Shown here: positions 36,415 to 64,000 of the stretch, piece after piece
Layout: each line of letters opens with the position of its first letter
Numbering within the stretch: the first letter of the stretch is position 1
Assembly (NCBI GenBank): GCA_007570785.1
Contig: ML664152.1
Coordinates: 1,110,640 to 1,174,639 of the forward strand
Reading direction: 5' to 3'
Length of the DNA: 64,000 nt
Origin: Antilocapra americana
Taxonomy: Eukaryota > Chordata > Mammalia > Artiodactyla > Antilocapridae
Made by a program: the position numbers and the translations under genes
The notes under the pieces: model-generated
What the model was told of the DNA's origin: nothing
Seen by the model: only the letters and a program-made list of their open reading frames with translations
The model's database searches: none

Positions 36415-37349
36415 CCTATATTTCATAATGCAACTCATTTATTTTGCAACCAGAAATTTGTACCTCTTAATCTCCCTCAACTCTTTCTCTCCTCTGCCCA
36501 CCTCCCCTGCTCTGGCAACCACTTGCTTGTTCTCTGTGTCTATAATTCTACTTCAGTTTTGTTATGTTTGGTCATTTGCTTTTTAGATTCCACATATAAG
36601 CAAAATCATACAATATTTGTTTTTCTCTGTCTGCCTTATTTTACTTAGCAAAATATCCCCAAGGTCCTTCCATATTGTGGCAAATGGCAAGTTTTCATTA
36701 CTTTTTGTGGCTGAGTAATATTCCATCACAAACACACACATTCACACCACACATTCTTTATCCATTCTTCTATTGATGACCACTTGGGTTGCTTCCATAA
36801 CTTGACTATCGTAAATACTGCTGCAATAAACACAAGGGTGCATATACCTTTTCGAATTATGTTTTTTTTTCTTTAGATAAATACCTTCTCTGTAGCACTT
36901 GCAGAAAATGACACCCCATCAACGTGTAGGAGGGTCCCTTTTCTTCACATCCCCACCCACACTGATATTTGCTGTCTTTTTGATGACAGGCACTCTGACA
37001 GGTGTGAGGTGGTGTCTGGTTATGGTTTTGATTTTCATTGTTCTGATGATCAGAGATGAGCATCTTTTCATGTGTCTCTTGTCCATTTGCATGTCTTCAT
37101 TGGAAAAATGTCTATTCAGATTATCTGCCTGCTTTTCAATTGCGTTGCTTGCTTTTTTGCTATTCAGTTGTACATTCTTTGTATATTTTGGAATATTAAC
37201 CCCTTATTGGATCTGTTGTTTGCAAATATCTTCTCCCAGTCAGTAGGCAGTCTTTTCATTTTGTTGACAGTTTTCATCACTGTGCAAAGTTTTCTAGTTT
37301 GATGTGACCTCATTTGTTTCTTTTTGCTTTTGTTATTCTTGCCTGAGGA

Positions 37350-37351
<2 letters not shown>

Positions 37352-37409
<58 letters not shown>

Positions 37410-37410
37410 A
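37352..37410. repeat. (TA)n microsatellite inside the old L1
   Basis: Nearly uninterrupted alternating T and A over about 59 bases, with one C at 37394. Confidence 0.95.
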
Positions 37411-37505
37411 ATTATTACTCAAGACCTATGTCAAAGAGCATTCTGCCTATGTTTTCTTGTAGAAGTTTTCTGTTTTCAGTTCTTACACTTAAGTCTTTAA
37501 TCCAT

Positions 37506-37774
37506 GGAATTTATACAGTTCATGGAATTCTCCAGGCCAGAATACTGGAGTGGGAAGCCTTTCCTTTCTCCAGATCTTCTTTTTGAACCCAGGGATTAAA
37601 CCCAGGTCTCCAGCATTGCAGGTGGATTCTTTATCAGCTGAGCCATAAGGAAGCCCAAGCATACTGGAGTGGGTAGCCTATCCCTTTTCCAGCAGATATT
37701 CCCAACCCAGGAATCAAACTGGGGTCTCCTGCATTGCAGGCAGATTCTTTACCAACTGAGCTATCAGAGAAGCC
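37506..37774 (-). mobile_element. Bov-A2 SINE inside the old L1, perfect 11-bp duplication
   Basis: Two Bov-A monomers in reverse orientation, bounded by CTTTAATCCAT at 37495-37505 and again at 37775-37785. Confidence 0.93.
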
Positions 37775-38160
37775 CTTTAATCCATTTTATTTCTTTTATA
37801 TAGTGTAAGAAAGGTGCTTCAGCTTGACTCTTTTGCATGTAGCTATCCAGTTCTCCCAACACCATTCATAGAGGAGGCTATCTTGTCGTCACTGCACACT
37901 CTTGCCTCCTATGTCAAAGCTTACTCACTCATAAAAGCATGGGCTTGTTGCTGGCTCTCTGCTCCACTGATCTGTGTGTCTCTTTTTGTGCTGGTATCAT
38001 ACTCTTTTGATTACTGTAGCTTTTAGTATAGTTGAAATAGGGCACGTGGTTCTTCCAGCTTTGTTCTTTCTCAAGATTGTTTTGGCTGTTTGGGGTCTTT
38101 CATGTTTCCACACAAATTTTATGATTATTTTAGTTCTGTGAAAATTGCCATTGGTATTTT

Positions 38161-38904
38161 TTTTGTATTTATTTATTTATTATTAGTTTTGCCATACAAT
38201 GACATGATATCGCCATGGGTTTACATATGCTCCCCCTCCAGAACCCCCCTCTCTCCTCCCTCCCTCCTCCCTCCCCCTGGGAAATCTCGATGCACCAGCC
38301 CCGAGCATCAATCCTGGGCTGGCGATTGATTACACATATGATAATTAACATGTTTCAATGCCATTCTCCCATATCATCCCACCCTTGCCCTCATCCACAG
38401 AGTCCACGAGTCTGTTCTATACATCTGCATTCCTTTTGCTGTCTCGCATGCTGGGTTCTCGTTACCGTCTTTCTAAATTCCATATATATGCGTTAGTATA
38501 CTGTATTGTTGTTTTTCCTTCTGGCTTACTTCACTCTGGATAATGGGCTCCAGTTCCGTCCACCTGAGTAGAACTGATTCAAATGAAATTTTTTTTAATG
38601 CTGAGTAATATTCCATTGTGTATATGTACCACAGCTTTCTTATCCATTCGTCAGTTGATGGGCATCTAGGTTGCTTCCATGTCCTGGCTATTGTAAACAA
38701 TGCAGCGATGAACATTGGGGTACATGTGGTTCTTTCAATTCTGGTTTCCTCGGTGTATATGCCCAGCAGTGGGATTGCTGGGTCATATGGCAGGTCTATT
38801 TGCAGTTTTTTAAGGAGCCTCCACACTGTTTTCCATAGTGGCTGTACTAGTTTGCATTCCCACCAACAGTGTAAGAGGGTTCCCTTTTCTCCACATCCTC
38901 TCCA
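38161..38904 (-). mobile_element. Young bovid L1, 744 bp, 5'-truncated, perfect 14-bp duplication
   Basis: The 14-mer GCCATTGGTATTTT at 38147-38160 recurs exactly at 38905-38918. The insert starts with T-rich tail, then the C-rich reverse of the bovid L1 3' UTR. On the minus strand the ORF2 C-terminus stays open from the insert's right edge down to the stop near 38473, ending [17 protein letters not shown]. It shares that end with the L1 at 24440-25899. Confidence 0.94.
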
Positions 38905-39977
38905 GCCATTGGTATTTTGATAGGTATTGCACTGAATCTGTAGATTGCTTGGTAGAATGGGCATTTTAACAATATTAATTCTTCCAATCCATGAACACAG
39001 TGTACCTTTCCATCCGTTTGTACTGTCTTCCAAATTTCTTTCATTAGTGTCTTTTAGTTTTCTGAATATAAGTGCTTTATCACCTTAGATTTATTCCTAT
39101 GCATTTTATTCCTTTTGATGTAAATTGTAAATAGGATTGCTTTCTTAATTTCTCTTTCTGATAGTTTGCTGTTACAATATAAAATACAACTGATTTCTAT
39201 ATATTAATTTTGTGTCCTGAAACTTTACTGATTTCATTGATGACCTTTAAGATTTTCCATGTATAGTATCATGTCATCTGCAAGCAGTAATAGTTTTACT
39301 TATTTCCAATTTGGATTCATTTTCTTTCTTTTTCTCATTTGATTACTGTGGCTAGGACTTTCAATTTCATGTTGAAGAAAAGTAGTGAGAATGGGCATCC
39401 TTGTCTTGTTCCTGATTTTAGAGGAAACATGAGTATGATGTTTGACATATATGCCTTTTATTATGTTGAGGTATGTTCTCTCTATACTCTCTGTATTGAG
39501 GGTTTGTTAAATCATAAATCATTGCTGAATTATGTCAAAACCTTTTTCTGGATCTATTGAGATGATCATATGATTTTCTTTAGTTTGCTAACGTGGCATA
39601 TCATTAATTGTTAGAGGATATGAAAACATACTTGCATCCCTGGGATAAATTACCCTTGATCACAGTGTATGATTCTTCTCATGTATTTTTGAATTTAGTT
39701 TGCTAGTGTTTTGTTGGGGATTTCTGCATCTATGTTCATCAGTGTGATTTGTCTGTAATTTTCTTTTTTGATGATATCTTTGTCTAGTTTTGGTGTCAGT
39801 GTAATGTTGGCCTTGTAGAATGAGCTCAGAAGTATTCCTTCCTATGCAATTTTTTGGAAATAACTTGAGAAGGAGAGATGCTCTCTAATGTGTGGAGGAT
39901 AACCAGTGAAGCCATCTGGCCCTGGACTTCTGTTTGCTGGTTGTTTGTTTGTTTTCCTGATTCTATTTTATTACTGT

Positions 39978-40141
39978 GGGACTTACCGGGTGGTCCAGTG
40001 GCTAAGAATCTGCCTTGCAGTGCAGGGGACACTGGTTCAATTATTGGTCAGGGAACTAAGATCCCACATACTGAAGAGCAACTAAACCCCCATGCCACAA
40101 AAAAGACCCCACAAAAAAATACTCAAATAAGTAAACAAATA
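39978..40141 (+). mobile_element. CHR-type SINE, short form, inside the old L1
   Basis: It begins GGGACTTACCGGGTGGTCCA, has a B-box-like GGTTCAATTATTGGTCAGGG, then AACTAAGATCCCACATACTG, and ends in an A-rich tail. This is the arrangement of cetartiodactyl tRNA-Glu SINEs other than Bov-tA. Confidence 0.82.
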
Positions 40142-40275
40142 TAAAAAATTTAATTATTGGTTATTTGTGTGATCATATTTTCTATTTCATCCTAGTTCAG
40201 TCTTGGGAGGTTGTGTATTTTTAGAAATTTGTTTATTTCTTCTAGGTTGTCCATTTTATTGACATATAACTTTAT

Positions 40276-42105
40276 CACAGTAATCCTATGCCCCAACCAC
40301 TAATGCTGAAGACGCTGAAGTTGAATGGTTCTATGAAGACCTACTAGAACTACATGCCAAAAAAGATGTCCTTTTCATCATAGGGGACTGGAAAGCAAAA
40401 GTAGGATCAAGAGATCCCTACAAGTTTTGGCCTTAGAGTACAAAATGACGCAAAGCAAAGGCTAACAGAGTTTTGCCAAGAGAATGCACTGGTCATAGCA
40501 AACACCCTCTTCCAACAACACAAGAGATGACTCTACACATGGACACCACCAGAGGGTCAATACTGAAATCAGATTGATTATATTCTTTGCAGCCAAAGAT
40601 GGAGAAGCTCTATCCAATCAGCAAAAGCAAGACTAGGAGCTGACTGTGGCTCAGATCATGAACTCCTTATTGCCAAATTCAGACTTAAATTGAAGAAAGA
40701 AGGGAAAATCACTAGACCATTCAACTATGACCTAAATCAAATCCCTAATGATTATACAGTGGAAGTGACAAATAGATTCAAGGGATTAGATCTGATGGAC
40801 AGAGTGCCTGAAGAACTATGGACAGAGGTTCATAACATTGTACTGGAGGCCATGATCAAAATCATCCCCAAGAAAAAGAAATGCAAAGAGACAAAATGAT
40901 TGTCTGAGGGAGCCTTAAAAATAGCTGAGAAAAGAAGAGAAGTTCAAGGCAAAGGAGAAAAGGAAAGCTATATCTGCCTGAATGCAGAGTTCCAAAGAAC
41001 AGCAAGGAGAGACAAAAAAGCTTTCCTCAATGATCAATGCAAAGAAATGGAGGAAAACAATAGAATGGTAAAGACTAGAGATCTCTTCAAGAAAATTAGA
41101 GACACCAAGGAAATATCTCATGCAAAGATGGGCACAATAAAGGACAGAAATGGTATGGACCTAACAGAAGCAGAAGATATCAAAAAGAGGTGGCAAGAAT
41201 ACACAGAAGAACTATTAAAAAAAAAAAAAAAAGAGCTTCATGACCCAGATAACCACGATGGTGTGATCACTCACCTAAAGCCAGACATCCTGGAGTGCAA
41301 AGTCAAGTGGGCCTTAGGAAGCATCACTACGAACAAAGCTAGTGGAGGTGATGGAATTCCAGCTGAGCTATTTCAAATCCTAAAAGACGATGCTGTGAAA
41401 ACGCTGCACTTAATATGCCAGCAAATTTGGAAAACTCAGCAGTGGTCACAGGACTGGAAAAGGTCAGTTTTTATTCCAATCCCAAAGAAGGGCAATGCCA
41501 AAGAATGTGCAAACTAATGCATAATTGGACTCATTTCATATGCTAGCAAAGTAATGCTAAAAATCCTTCAAGCTAGGCTTCAACAGTATGTGAACCAAGA
41601 ACTTCCAGGTACACAAACTGGATGTAGAAAAGGCAGAGGAACCAGAGATCAAATTGCCAACATCCACTGGATCATACAAAAAGCAAGAGAATTCCAGAAA
41701 AACATCTCCTTCTGCTTCACTGACTACACTAAAGCTTTTGACCGTGTGGATCACAACAAACTGGAAAATCCTTCAAGAGATGGGAATACCAGACCACCTT
41801 ACCTGCCTCCTGAGAAATCTGTATACAGGTCAAGAAGCAACAGTTAGAACTGCATGTGAAACAATGGACTGGTTCCAAATTGGGAAAGGAGCACTTCAAG
41901 GCTGTATAGTGTCAAATTGCTTATTTAACTTCTATGCATAGCAAAGGGGATGACAGAAGATCAGATGGTTGGATGGCATCACCGACTGGATGGACACAAG
42001 TTTGAGCAGGCTCTGGGAGTTGGTGATAGACAGGGAAGCTTGGTGTGCTGCAGTTCATGGGGTCTCAAAGAGTTGGACACAACTGAGCTACTTAACTGAA
42101 CTTAT
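40276..42105 (+). mobile_element. BovB LINE, internally deleted, inside the old L1
   Basis: It starts in the endonuclease region (GATGTCCTTTTCATCATAGG, GGGGACTGGAAAGCAAAAG). It continues through RT-domain sequence with open pieces at 40690-40899 and 40900-41517 (contains SGGDGIPAELFQILKDDA and RSVFIPIPKKGNAKE), and at 41654-41941 up to GCIVSNCLFNFYA. At about 41941 it jumps straight to the 3' tail (GGATGACAGAAGATCAGATG), missing the YADD region and C-terminus that appear at 22008-22785. Several stops interrupt the frames. Confidence 0.92.
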
Positions 42106-42299
42106 AATTGTATTAATCCTATGATCTTCTGTATTTCTGTGGTATTGCTTAAAACTTCTCCATTTTAATTTCTGATTTTATTGATCTGGACCCCCCTTTT
42201 TTTCTTGATGAGTCTGGCTAAAGATTTATCAATTTTCTTTATGTTTTCAAAGAATAAGCTCTTAGGTTCATTGATCTTTTCTATTGTTTGCACAGACTT

Positions 42300-43530
42300 T
42301 AAGAAACTATATATATATATATACACACACAGAGATTCACTGTATTTCTATATACTAGCAATGAAAAATTATAAACTAAAGTTAAATACTTAAAATGGTA
42401 TGGAAAATATGAAATATTTCAGGGTAAGTCTGACAAAAGTTTATAAACCTGTATACTGAGAACTACAAAACATTTTAAAAGAAATTAAATAACTCATAAA
42501 TAGATGGAGAGATATACCTTGTTCACAGGTCAAATGACCTGATATTGTTAACCTGTCAATTATCTTCAAATTAAGCAATAGATTCTACACCATCCCAATA
42601 AACCAAAGCATACTTTTTTTTGTGTGTGTAAAGCTATCAGCCGACTCTAAAATCCATATATAAATTGAAAAAGGACTTAAATACTCAAAACGACTTTGAA
42701 AAGAAGAACAATGTTAGAGGATCACCACAACTTTAAGACATTATAAGGTTACAGTAATCAAAACTGTGTGGTATTGGAATAAAGATAGACAAATAGATCA
42801 GCGAACAGACTAGAGAGCCCCCAAATAAAGCTGTACATATAGGGGAAACTAATCTTTGATAAAGGTGCAAAGGCAATTTAGTGAGAAAATAAAACTACAA
42901 AACTTCTAGAAGAAAATACATGAGGAAAACCTTTGTGACCTTGGTTTAGTCAAAGATTACTAGATATGATGTTAAAAGCACAATCTGTAAACAAATCAAT
43001 AACTTGGACTTCATCAAAACTAAAAACTTTGCTCTTCAAAAGACATTACTGAGAGAATGAAAAGAGAAGCCATAGGATGGAGGAAAATATTTACAAACAT
43101 ACGATGTGTCTCATAAATGACTCATATCCAGAACACAAGAAAAACTCTTAAAACTCAGTAATAAGAAAGTCATAGTAAGAAACAGGCAAAGGATTTGAAT
43201 GAACACTTCAGCAGGGAAAAGATGCTCAACATTGTGTCATAAGGGGAATGCTAGAATCACAAAGAGATGCCCTTCCACACCCCACAGAACGGCTAGTATT
43301 AAGAAGACTGAGCACACCTCACGCTGCTGAGGACATGGAGCAACTGCAGCTTCCATGCAACGTGGAGAGAACAAACAATGGTACAACCATTGCAGACAAC
43401 TGCTCAACAGCTTCCTAGACACACACGTCATACGCCCCAGTCACTTCACTCCTAGGTATTTACCTCTGACAAAGACTTGTACAGCAACATCCACAGCAGT
43501 TGTATTTGTGAGCACGGAGGTGTAAGCCTG
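42300..43530 (+). mobile_element. Old L1 ORF2 fragment, sense orientation
   Basis: Decayed but ordered ORF2 sequence: CACTGTATTTCTATATACTA, then GAGAACTACAAAACATTTTA, GGACTTCATCAAAACTAAAA, AAAGGATTTGAATGAACACT and CACTTCACTCCTAGGTATTT. It covers part of the same ORF2 region that appears antisense at 36700-37300, so it is a separate copy, not an inverted end of the large old L1. Confidence 0.75.
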
Positions 43531-45064
43531 CTCTGCAGGTAGCTGCTCTGCAGGCAGCCCTGCTCCTCCGGGTGCCGGCATCAGCCAGGGTTCGCGACAT
43601 GCCTGGTACACAGGCATCTCGCCTGGGCCTCACACTGGGTCCCAGGCCGGGTGGCAAGGGTGAGACCCCTCTTCCTGATGCCCGGGGGTGTCCTGCATGG
43701 CGCCCCTCAGGGCTCCTCCCGTGGCACCTGGCCTGCCACTTCCACGCCTCTCCTGCCTGGACCGTAGGGCTCGTGTAGCTCAACCCCAGCGTGTCCCCAA
43801 CCAAGCTCCCATCTCCCCCACCCTCAGCTGCAGTCTCCCCACGTGGAGGGCAAACTACTGTTTGCCTCAGAGAGAGGGCCTCCATGCAAGCAGCCTGGAC
43901 CCTCTTTCTCCCACAGTACACTTGGGATCTGAAGGCAAGACTGTGTGTTCCTCTTCCAGAGCCAGTGCCCTGGTCCAGCCCTACCCCGTCTTTCCTGTGC
44001 CCCTGCCCCCCTGAACCAGCTCCTGCTGCCCTGGCCGCCCCTCGACTTGCTGTTCTCCTCCAGACAAGTGCACTGTGGGGGACACCTCAGCTCCCCCTCG
44101 GCCTGCAGCTTCTTGAGCCCCAGCATTGACACAGCACCTCCCACTCCTGCCACCCCACAGCTGGCTCTGGCTCTCTAAGGCACTTTTTACCCTGTCCACT
44201 GGCCACCCACTGCTGACTGAGGTCCCCAGAGGAAGGCTGGTGCCCACCTCGTCCCTGCTGCCTCCAGGCCCCAAACTGTGGCCAACGTGTCTAGTGGGTG
44301 AGTGAGCCGCAGCCCTAAATGGCTGGGCATGCCGTGTAGCCCAGCGTCTCTATGCTGCGCACCTAGCCTCGACCAGCGAACTCCAGGGAGAGTGGGGCAG
44401 GGGGCCTGTATGGCATGAGCCCTGGAGGCCTGGCCAGAGTCTGAGGAGCAGGGTAGCTCCTCAAGGGGCAGACACAGAGGGGCTCCTGCTGTGGGGTGGG
44501 CACCGAGGAAGAGCCCCCTGGGCCGCTTGGACTCTCGGTTGTCCAGGGGGGTGGTGCCCATGGCAGGGGCTTGGCCTTGCCTCACCTCCAGACCCACCTG
44601 TCACAGCGCCCATGAGCCCAGATCTGGCTGAGAAGGCGGTTCCCGTGTGGCCCAGGGCCACACAGCGAGGCAGCCCTCTGCCCCGGGCCTGGGTCCCCCG
44701 GACTTCAGCACTGAGAAGTGTGAGGTGGGCTCTGCGGGTGAGCACAGGTGGGCTAAGCTGGGGGGAGTGGAGAGAGGTGGGCTCCCACTGGGAAGCTCAG
44801 GGCCACCGAGTCCACAGTGTGGCCAGGGGGAGGAGGGGGCGGCCTCACTGGCAGATGCTGGACTTGGGGTTACACCTCTGCCATCCAAGCAGCTTTGCAG
44901 AAGTAAGATGAGCAAGACTCATACAAGCTGAACCCTAAGGTGACAGCGGGTAGAATCTCACTTTGTCTGAGAAGGTGGAGCCGCTCCTTGGTATGTGTGG
45001 GGTCTGAGTGCGGTGGGAGGCGGGGGAGGGGAGGGGGGGGTCACAGAGAGGAGTCCAAGATGAG
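43531..45064. other. Intergenic gap downstream of PCBP3, no gene seen
   Basis: GC-rich unique sequence between the last LINE and the PCBP3 polyadenylation site. ORFs of 90-150 codons overlap in all frames without recognisable domains. Confidence 0.55.
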
Positions 45065-45635
45065 GGGCAGCGCGCATCATTTATTGAACTGGGACCCAGT
45101 GCAGAGGTGCCTCCCAGCTGGTCCACACTGTCAGCCCCAAAGACAGATGCCTGGGGCCCAGCAGCCTGCTCCACCCACTTGTCATAACCCCGAGCCCTCC
45201 ACTCTCCTGCTCTCAGACATGGGGAGATGTGCACCCCAGCCAGTGCTAACCCATGCAGCCATGGGAGACAAGGCCGAGGGGACCAGGGAGGGGCGGCTTC
45301 TTGCGGCCACAGCTCTGGGGCCTCAGAGACAACGTCCACATGTCAAACCAAGTCTTAAAAAGGTTACACGGACACTAAGGAATGACGTTTCTAGAGCGTC
45401 ACGGATGGGAGTGGCCACAAAGCCTTTAAAATAACAGACATGGCATGCCAACGTGTGAGGAGCAGGTGTAAATGAACTTGGAGCAGTGTCAGGGTGGAGC
45501 CGGGGGGCCCAGACACACTTGGAGCACTGTGGGCACAGGTCTAGGGCACAGATAGCTTCTGTTGGCAAAGAAGCCTCTATATCTGTGGGGGGCGGGGCAG
45601 TCTGCACAGGTGGCGAGTGTGGGGGCGCGGCGGGG
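45062..45635 (-). terminator. PCBP3: PCBP3 3' UTR and polyadenylation signal
   Basis: The untranslated region runs from the stop codon to an AATAAA hexamer at 45085-45080 on the minus strand. Cleavage is expected about 15-25 bases further, near 45060-45065. No earlier canonical hexamer was noticed. The length of about 570 bases is plausible, but other polyadenylation sites further left cannot be excluded. Confidence 0.75.
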
Positions 45636-62083
<16,448 letters not shown>

Positions 62084-64000
62084 CTAGGAAAAGGGACAGG
62101 AGAGGGAGACAGAGTGTTAGAGTGGCCTCACAGCCTGCCAGTCATGAGGCCTCCTTCCGCTCCCTGCCCACTGTGCCACCCAGCCCTCCCCTGGCACCAA
62201 GCTTGGCGGGAACGCCTCTGCCTTCAGTCCTCGGGAAGAGCCCTGGGACTCTGCGCCCAGGGTGGGGCTCTGCTTGGCCTGGGCTGACATTCAATTGGCC
62301 TCATCTCAGCAAAGTTAGAAACATTCAACTTCACTATTGACAAAAGAGTCATCATTTAATACACCTCATAGTCCAAATGAAACAGTGATGAGATCTGCTA
62401 CAATTTCCTTCCACTATTCTGTGTCCATAAGTTTAGGATTCGTGTCTCAGAGTGCATGATATTCTCAGGTACCAGAAGGATGCCAGGGTCTGACTATGTC
62501 AGCCTAACCCCTGGGTCAGAAGCAATCATGCCTGCTGCCACCCTCTGCCCAGGCAACTGTCTTCCCTGGCAACTGTCTTCCCTGGGAGCAGAGTCCACGG
62601 GGTTGGGCCTGGCTGTTGTTGGAGCCCCCAAATCAGCTGCACCACCAGCCTGGGGCAGAGCTTGGGGACCATAGCAGCCTGTCCCTGAAGGGAGCTCCCG
62701 AGGCCGCTGCCCACCCAGGCCCAGCCCATGCCTGACTATTGGCAATGTGACTTCAGAGTGCCCCCATCCGAGGCACACGCAGTGATGTGGGGACTGCAGA
62801 CTGCCTGGTGGTTTCAACTCTGCAGCCCAGGCCACACCATGTGACTTTGAATACATTGTATAACCTTGGCCTGCTACTGCAACCTTGAACACAGTATGAC
62901 CTTGAATGTGCTATATGACCTTGAACACAGTGGTGTGACCTTGGACACACTGTATGGCCTTGGATGTGCTATGTGACCTTAACTGTGCGCTGTGACCCTG
63001 GTTACGCTGTTTGACCTGGGATGTACTACGTGATCGTGAACACACGACCTTGGCTGTGTTGTGTGATCTTGAATACGCTGTGTGATCTTGTATCCATGTG
63101 ACCATGGCTGTGCTGTGTGACCTTGTGTGACGCAATGAGGCTGCTTTAAGGACCTGTGTTTGGGGAAAGAAGAGCTCCTGTCTCTCCATCTCTGGCTCGC
63201 CCCTGGCCTCTCAGTGGTTCTCTGCCATCTCAGGGTGCCTTGTGGTCACCAGGCAGGAAGCATGACTACACTGAATGACCCTTTCCACTGTGGTGCAAGC
63301 GGAGGACTCAGTCCACTGCTGCCCCCACTCTACCCAGAGGTGGGGGTGGACTCTATGCTGCTCAGCCTTAGCCATCAGCCTTGCTCCGTGGCACCCTCTG
63401 ACCCCACCAACAGCAGCACCCACACCCACCAGCCCTGATGTCTAGCTCCCGTCCCTGTGGTGGAGGGAGGCCTTCTGAGCATACCTCCCCGGGGGCCCTG
63501 ACACTCATGTTCTCCACCTAACTTGCTGCATCTCGAGCAGCACCGCCCTCCTTCAGTGGGGTTTCTCAGGTGGAGGCCGCACCCCAGAACTCAAAGCTCC
63601 ATACACTCTTCATTTAACATCAGGCCAGGGGCCTCTGGGTGCAAGAATGTTCCTTCCCCAGTAAGCAGCCGCTCCTGGGAGCCCTGTGACACCAATGACA
63701 GGAGGCCTGTTCCCCCCACCTCCACAGGAACCCATCACATGTGCCTGTGTGTTTCAGTCTGCCTCTCACGGCCCCAGGGGCACAAGCAACTATAGCCCAG
63801 GGTCAGGCTCTTCTGTGGGGCTACATCTGACCATGAACGCAGCATCAGCAAGGCCACATGTGAGGGGTCTTGAGGAGACCATATGTCCTGCTCAGACCTC
63901 GTCATCCTAGGGTGGCTCACATCTCTGCCCTGCACCCCTACGTGGCACCTGCCACCCACTAGGCCGGCATGGGCTTTCTCACTTCCTTGGGTGTCTGCCA
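62084..64000 (-). other. PCBP3: PCBP3 intron upstream of the post-KH2 exon (partial)
   Basis: Extends to the window end; the KH2 exon is not reached. It includes the minisatellite at 62840-63131. No exon encoding the preceding residues was seen. Confidence 0.8.
62840..63131. repeat. Minisatellite, about 20-23 bp unit with TGACCTTG core
   Basis: About 12-13 degenerate copies of a unit like TGTGACCTTGAACACGCTG. TGACCTTGA occurs exactly at 62897-62905 and 62916-62924, TGACCTTGG at 62936-62944 and TGACCTTGT at 63118-63126. Other copies have one or two changes. Confidence 0.88.

Larger units (their letters stand above)
33560..42290 (-). mobile_element. Old L1 LINE in antisense, broken into pieces by seven later insertions
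   Basis: L1 pieces keep one orientation and the right order, from 3' UTR at the left to mid-ORF2 at the right. Approximate pieces are 33560-33624, 35827-36198, 36426-37494, 37786-38146, 38919-39977, 40142-40275 and 42106-42290. The pieces were recognised from standard antisense L1 blocks such as TTATAACTGGAAGTTGGTAC, GGCTGAGTAATATTCCATC, TAGGTATTGCACTGAATCTG and TCTTGATGAGTCTGGCTAAA. The old element contributes about 3.3 kb and the inserts about 5.4 kb. A (TA)n tract sits at 37352-37410. No ORF2 coding survives. Confidence 0.8.

Noticed and set aside
42300..43530. Possible inverted 5' end of the large old L1
   Set aside because: It covers an ORF2 region already present in antisense at 36700-37300, so it is a separate L1 copy.

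Overview
The window is a vertebrate genomic segment from a ruminant (cattle, sheep, goat or a close relative). The diagnostic evidence is the repeat content: tRNA-Glu-derived Bov-tA SINEs, Bov-A2 dimers, BovB (RTE-clade) LINEs, CHR-type cetartiodactyl SINEs and L1 copies with a bovid-type 3' end. Two host genes can be read directly, both on the minus strand. They are the 5' end of COL6A1 (collagen VI alpha-1; exons 1 and 2, bases 1095-1797) and the 3' half of PCBP3 (poly(rC)-binding protein 3; seven coding exons, bases 45636-62083, with a polyadenylation signal at 45080-45085). Human 21q22.3 has the same gene order and orientation (PCBP3 then COL6A1), so this is the orthologous conserved block, probably distal chromosome 1 in bovids. 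The chromosome assignment is inference.

Layout: 1-1094 is COL6A1 intron 2; 1095-1797 holds exons 2 and 1; 1798 to about 2030 is the 5' UTR and proximal promoter. About 43 kb of intergenic DNA follows (about 2.0-45.06 kb) with no host protein-coding gene that I can support. It is filled with retrotransposons, minisatellites and unique sequence. Its densest part is 33.56-42.29 kb, where one old minus-strand L1 is split by seven later insertions: a Bov-tA, a processed ADIPOR1 pseudogene, a second Bov-tA, a Bov-A2, a young L1, a CHR-type SINE and an internally deleted BovB. From 45.06 kb to the end is PCBP3: 3' UTR, KH3 domain, the variable linker between KH2 and KH3, and introns carrying several minisatellites, one old L1 and one Bov-tA. 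KH1, KH2 and the PCBP3 start lie beyond base 64000.

I found no new gene system, RNA gene, CRISPR array or defence locus. The points most worth checking are a twin-primed L1 with a perfect 15-bp target-site duplication, the ADIPOR1 retrocopy with recognisable duplications inside a nested cluster, an internally deleted BovB/Bov-A composite that inserted as one unit, a PCBP3 intronic minisatellite rich in nuclear-receptor half-sites, and a NAGNAG tandem acceptor in PCBP3. Exon boundaries were read by eye from splice sites and reading phase. Repeat family names come from recognition, not from a library search, and repeat ends are approximate unless a duplication is cited.
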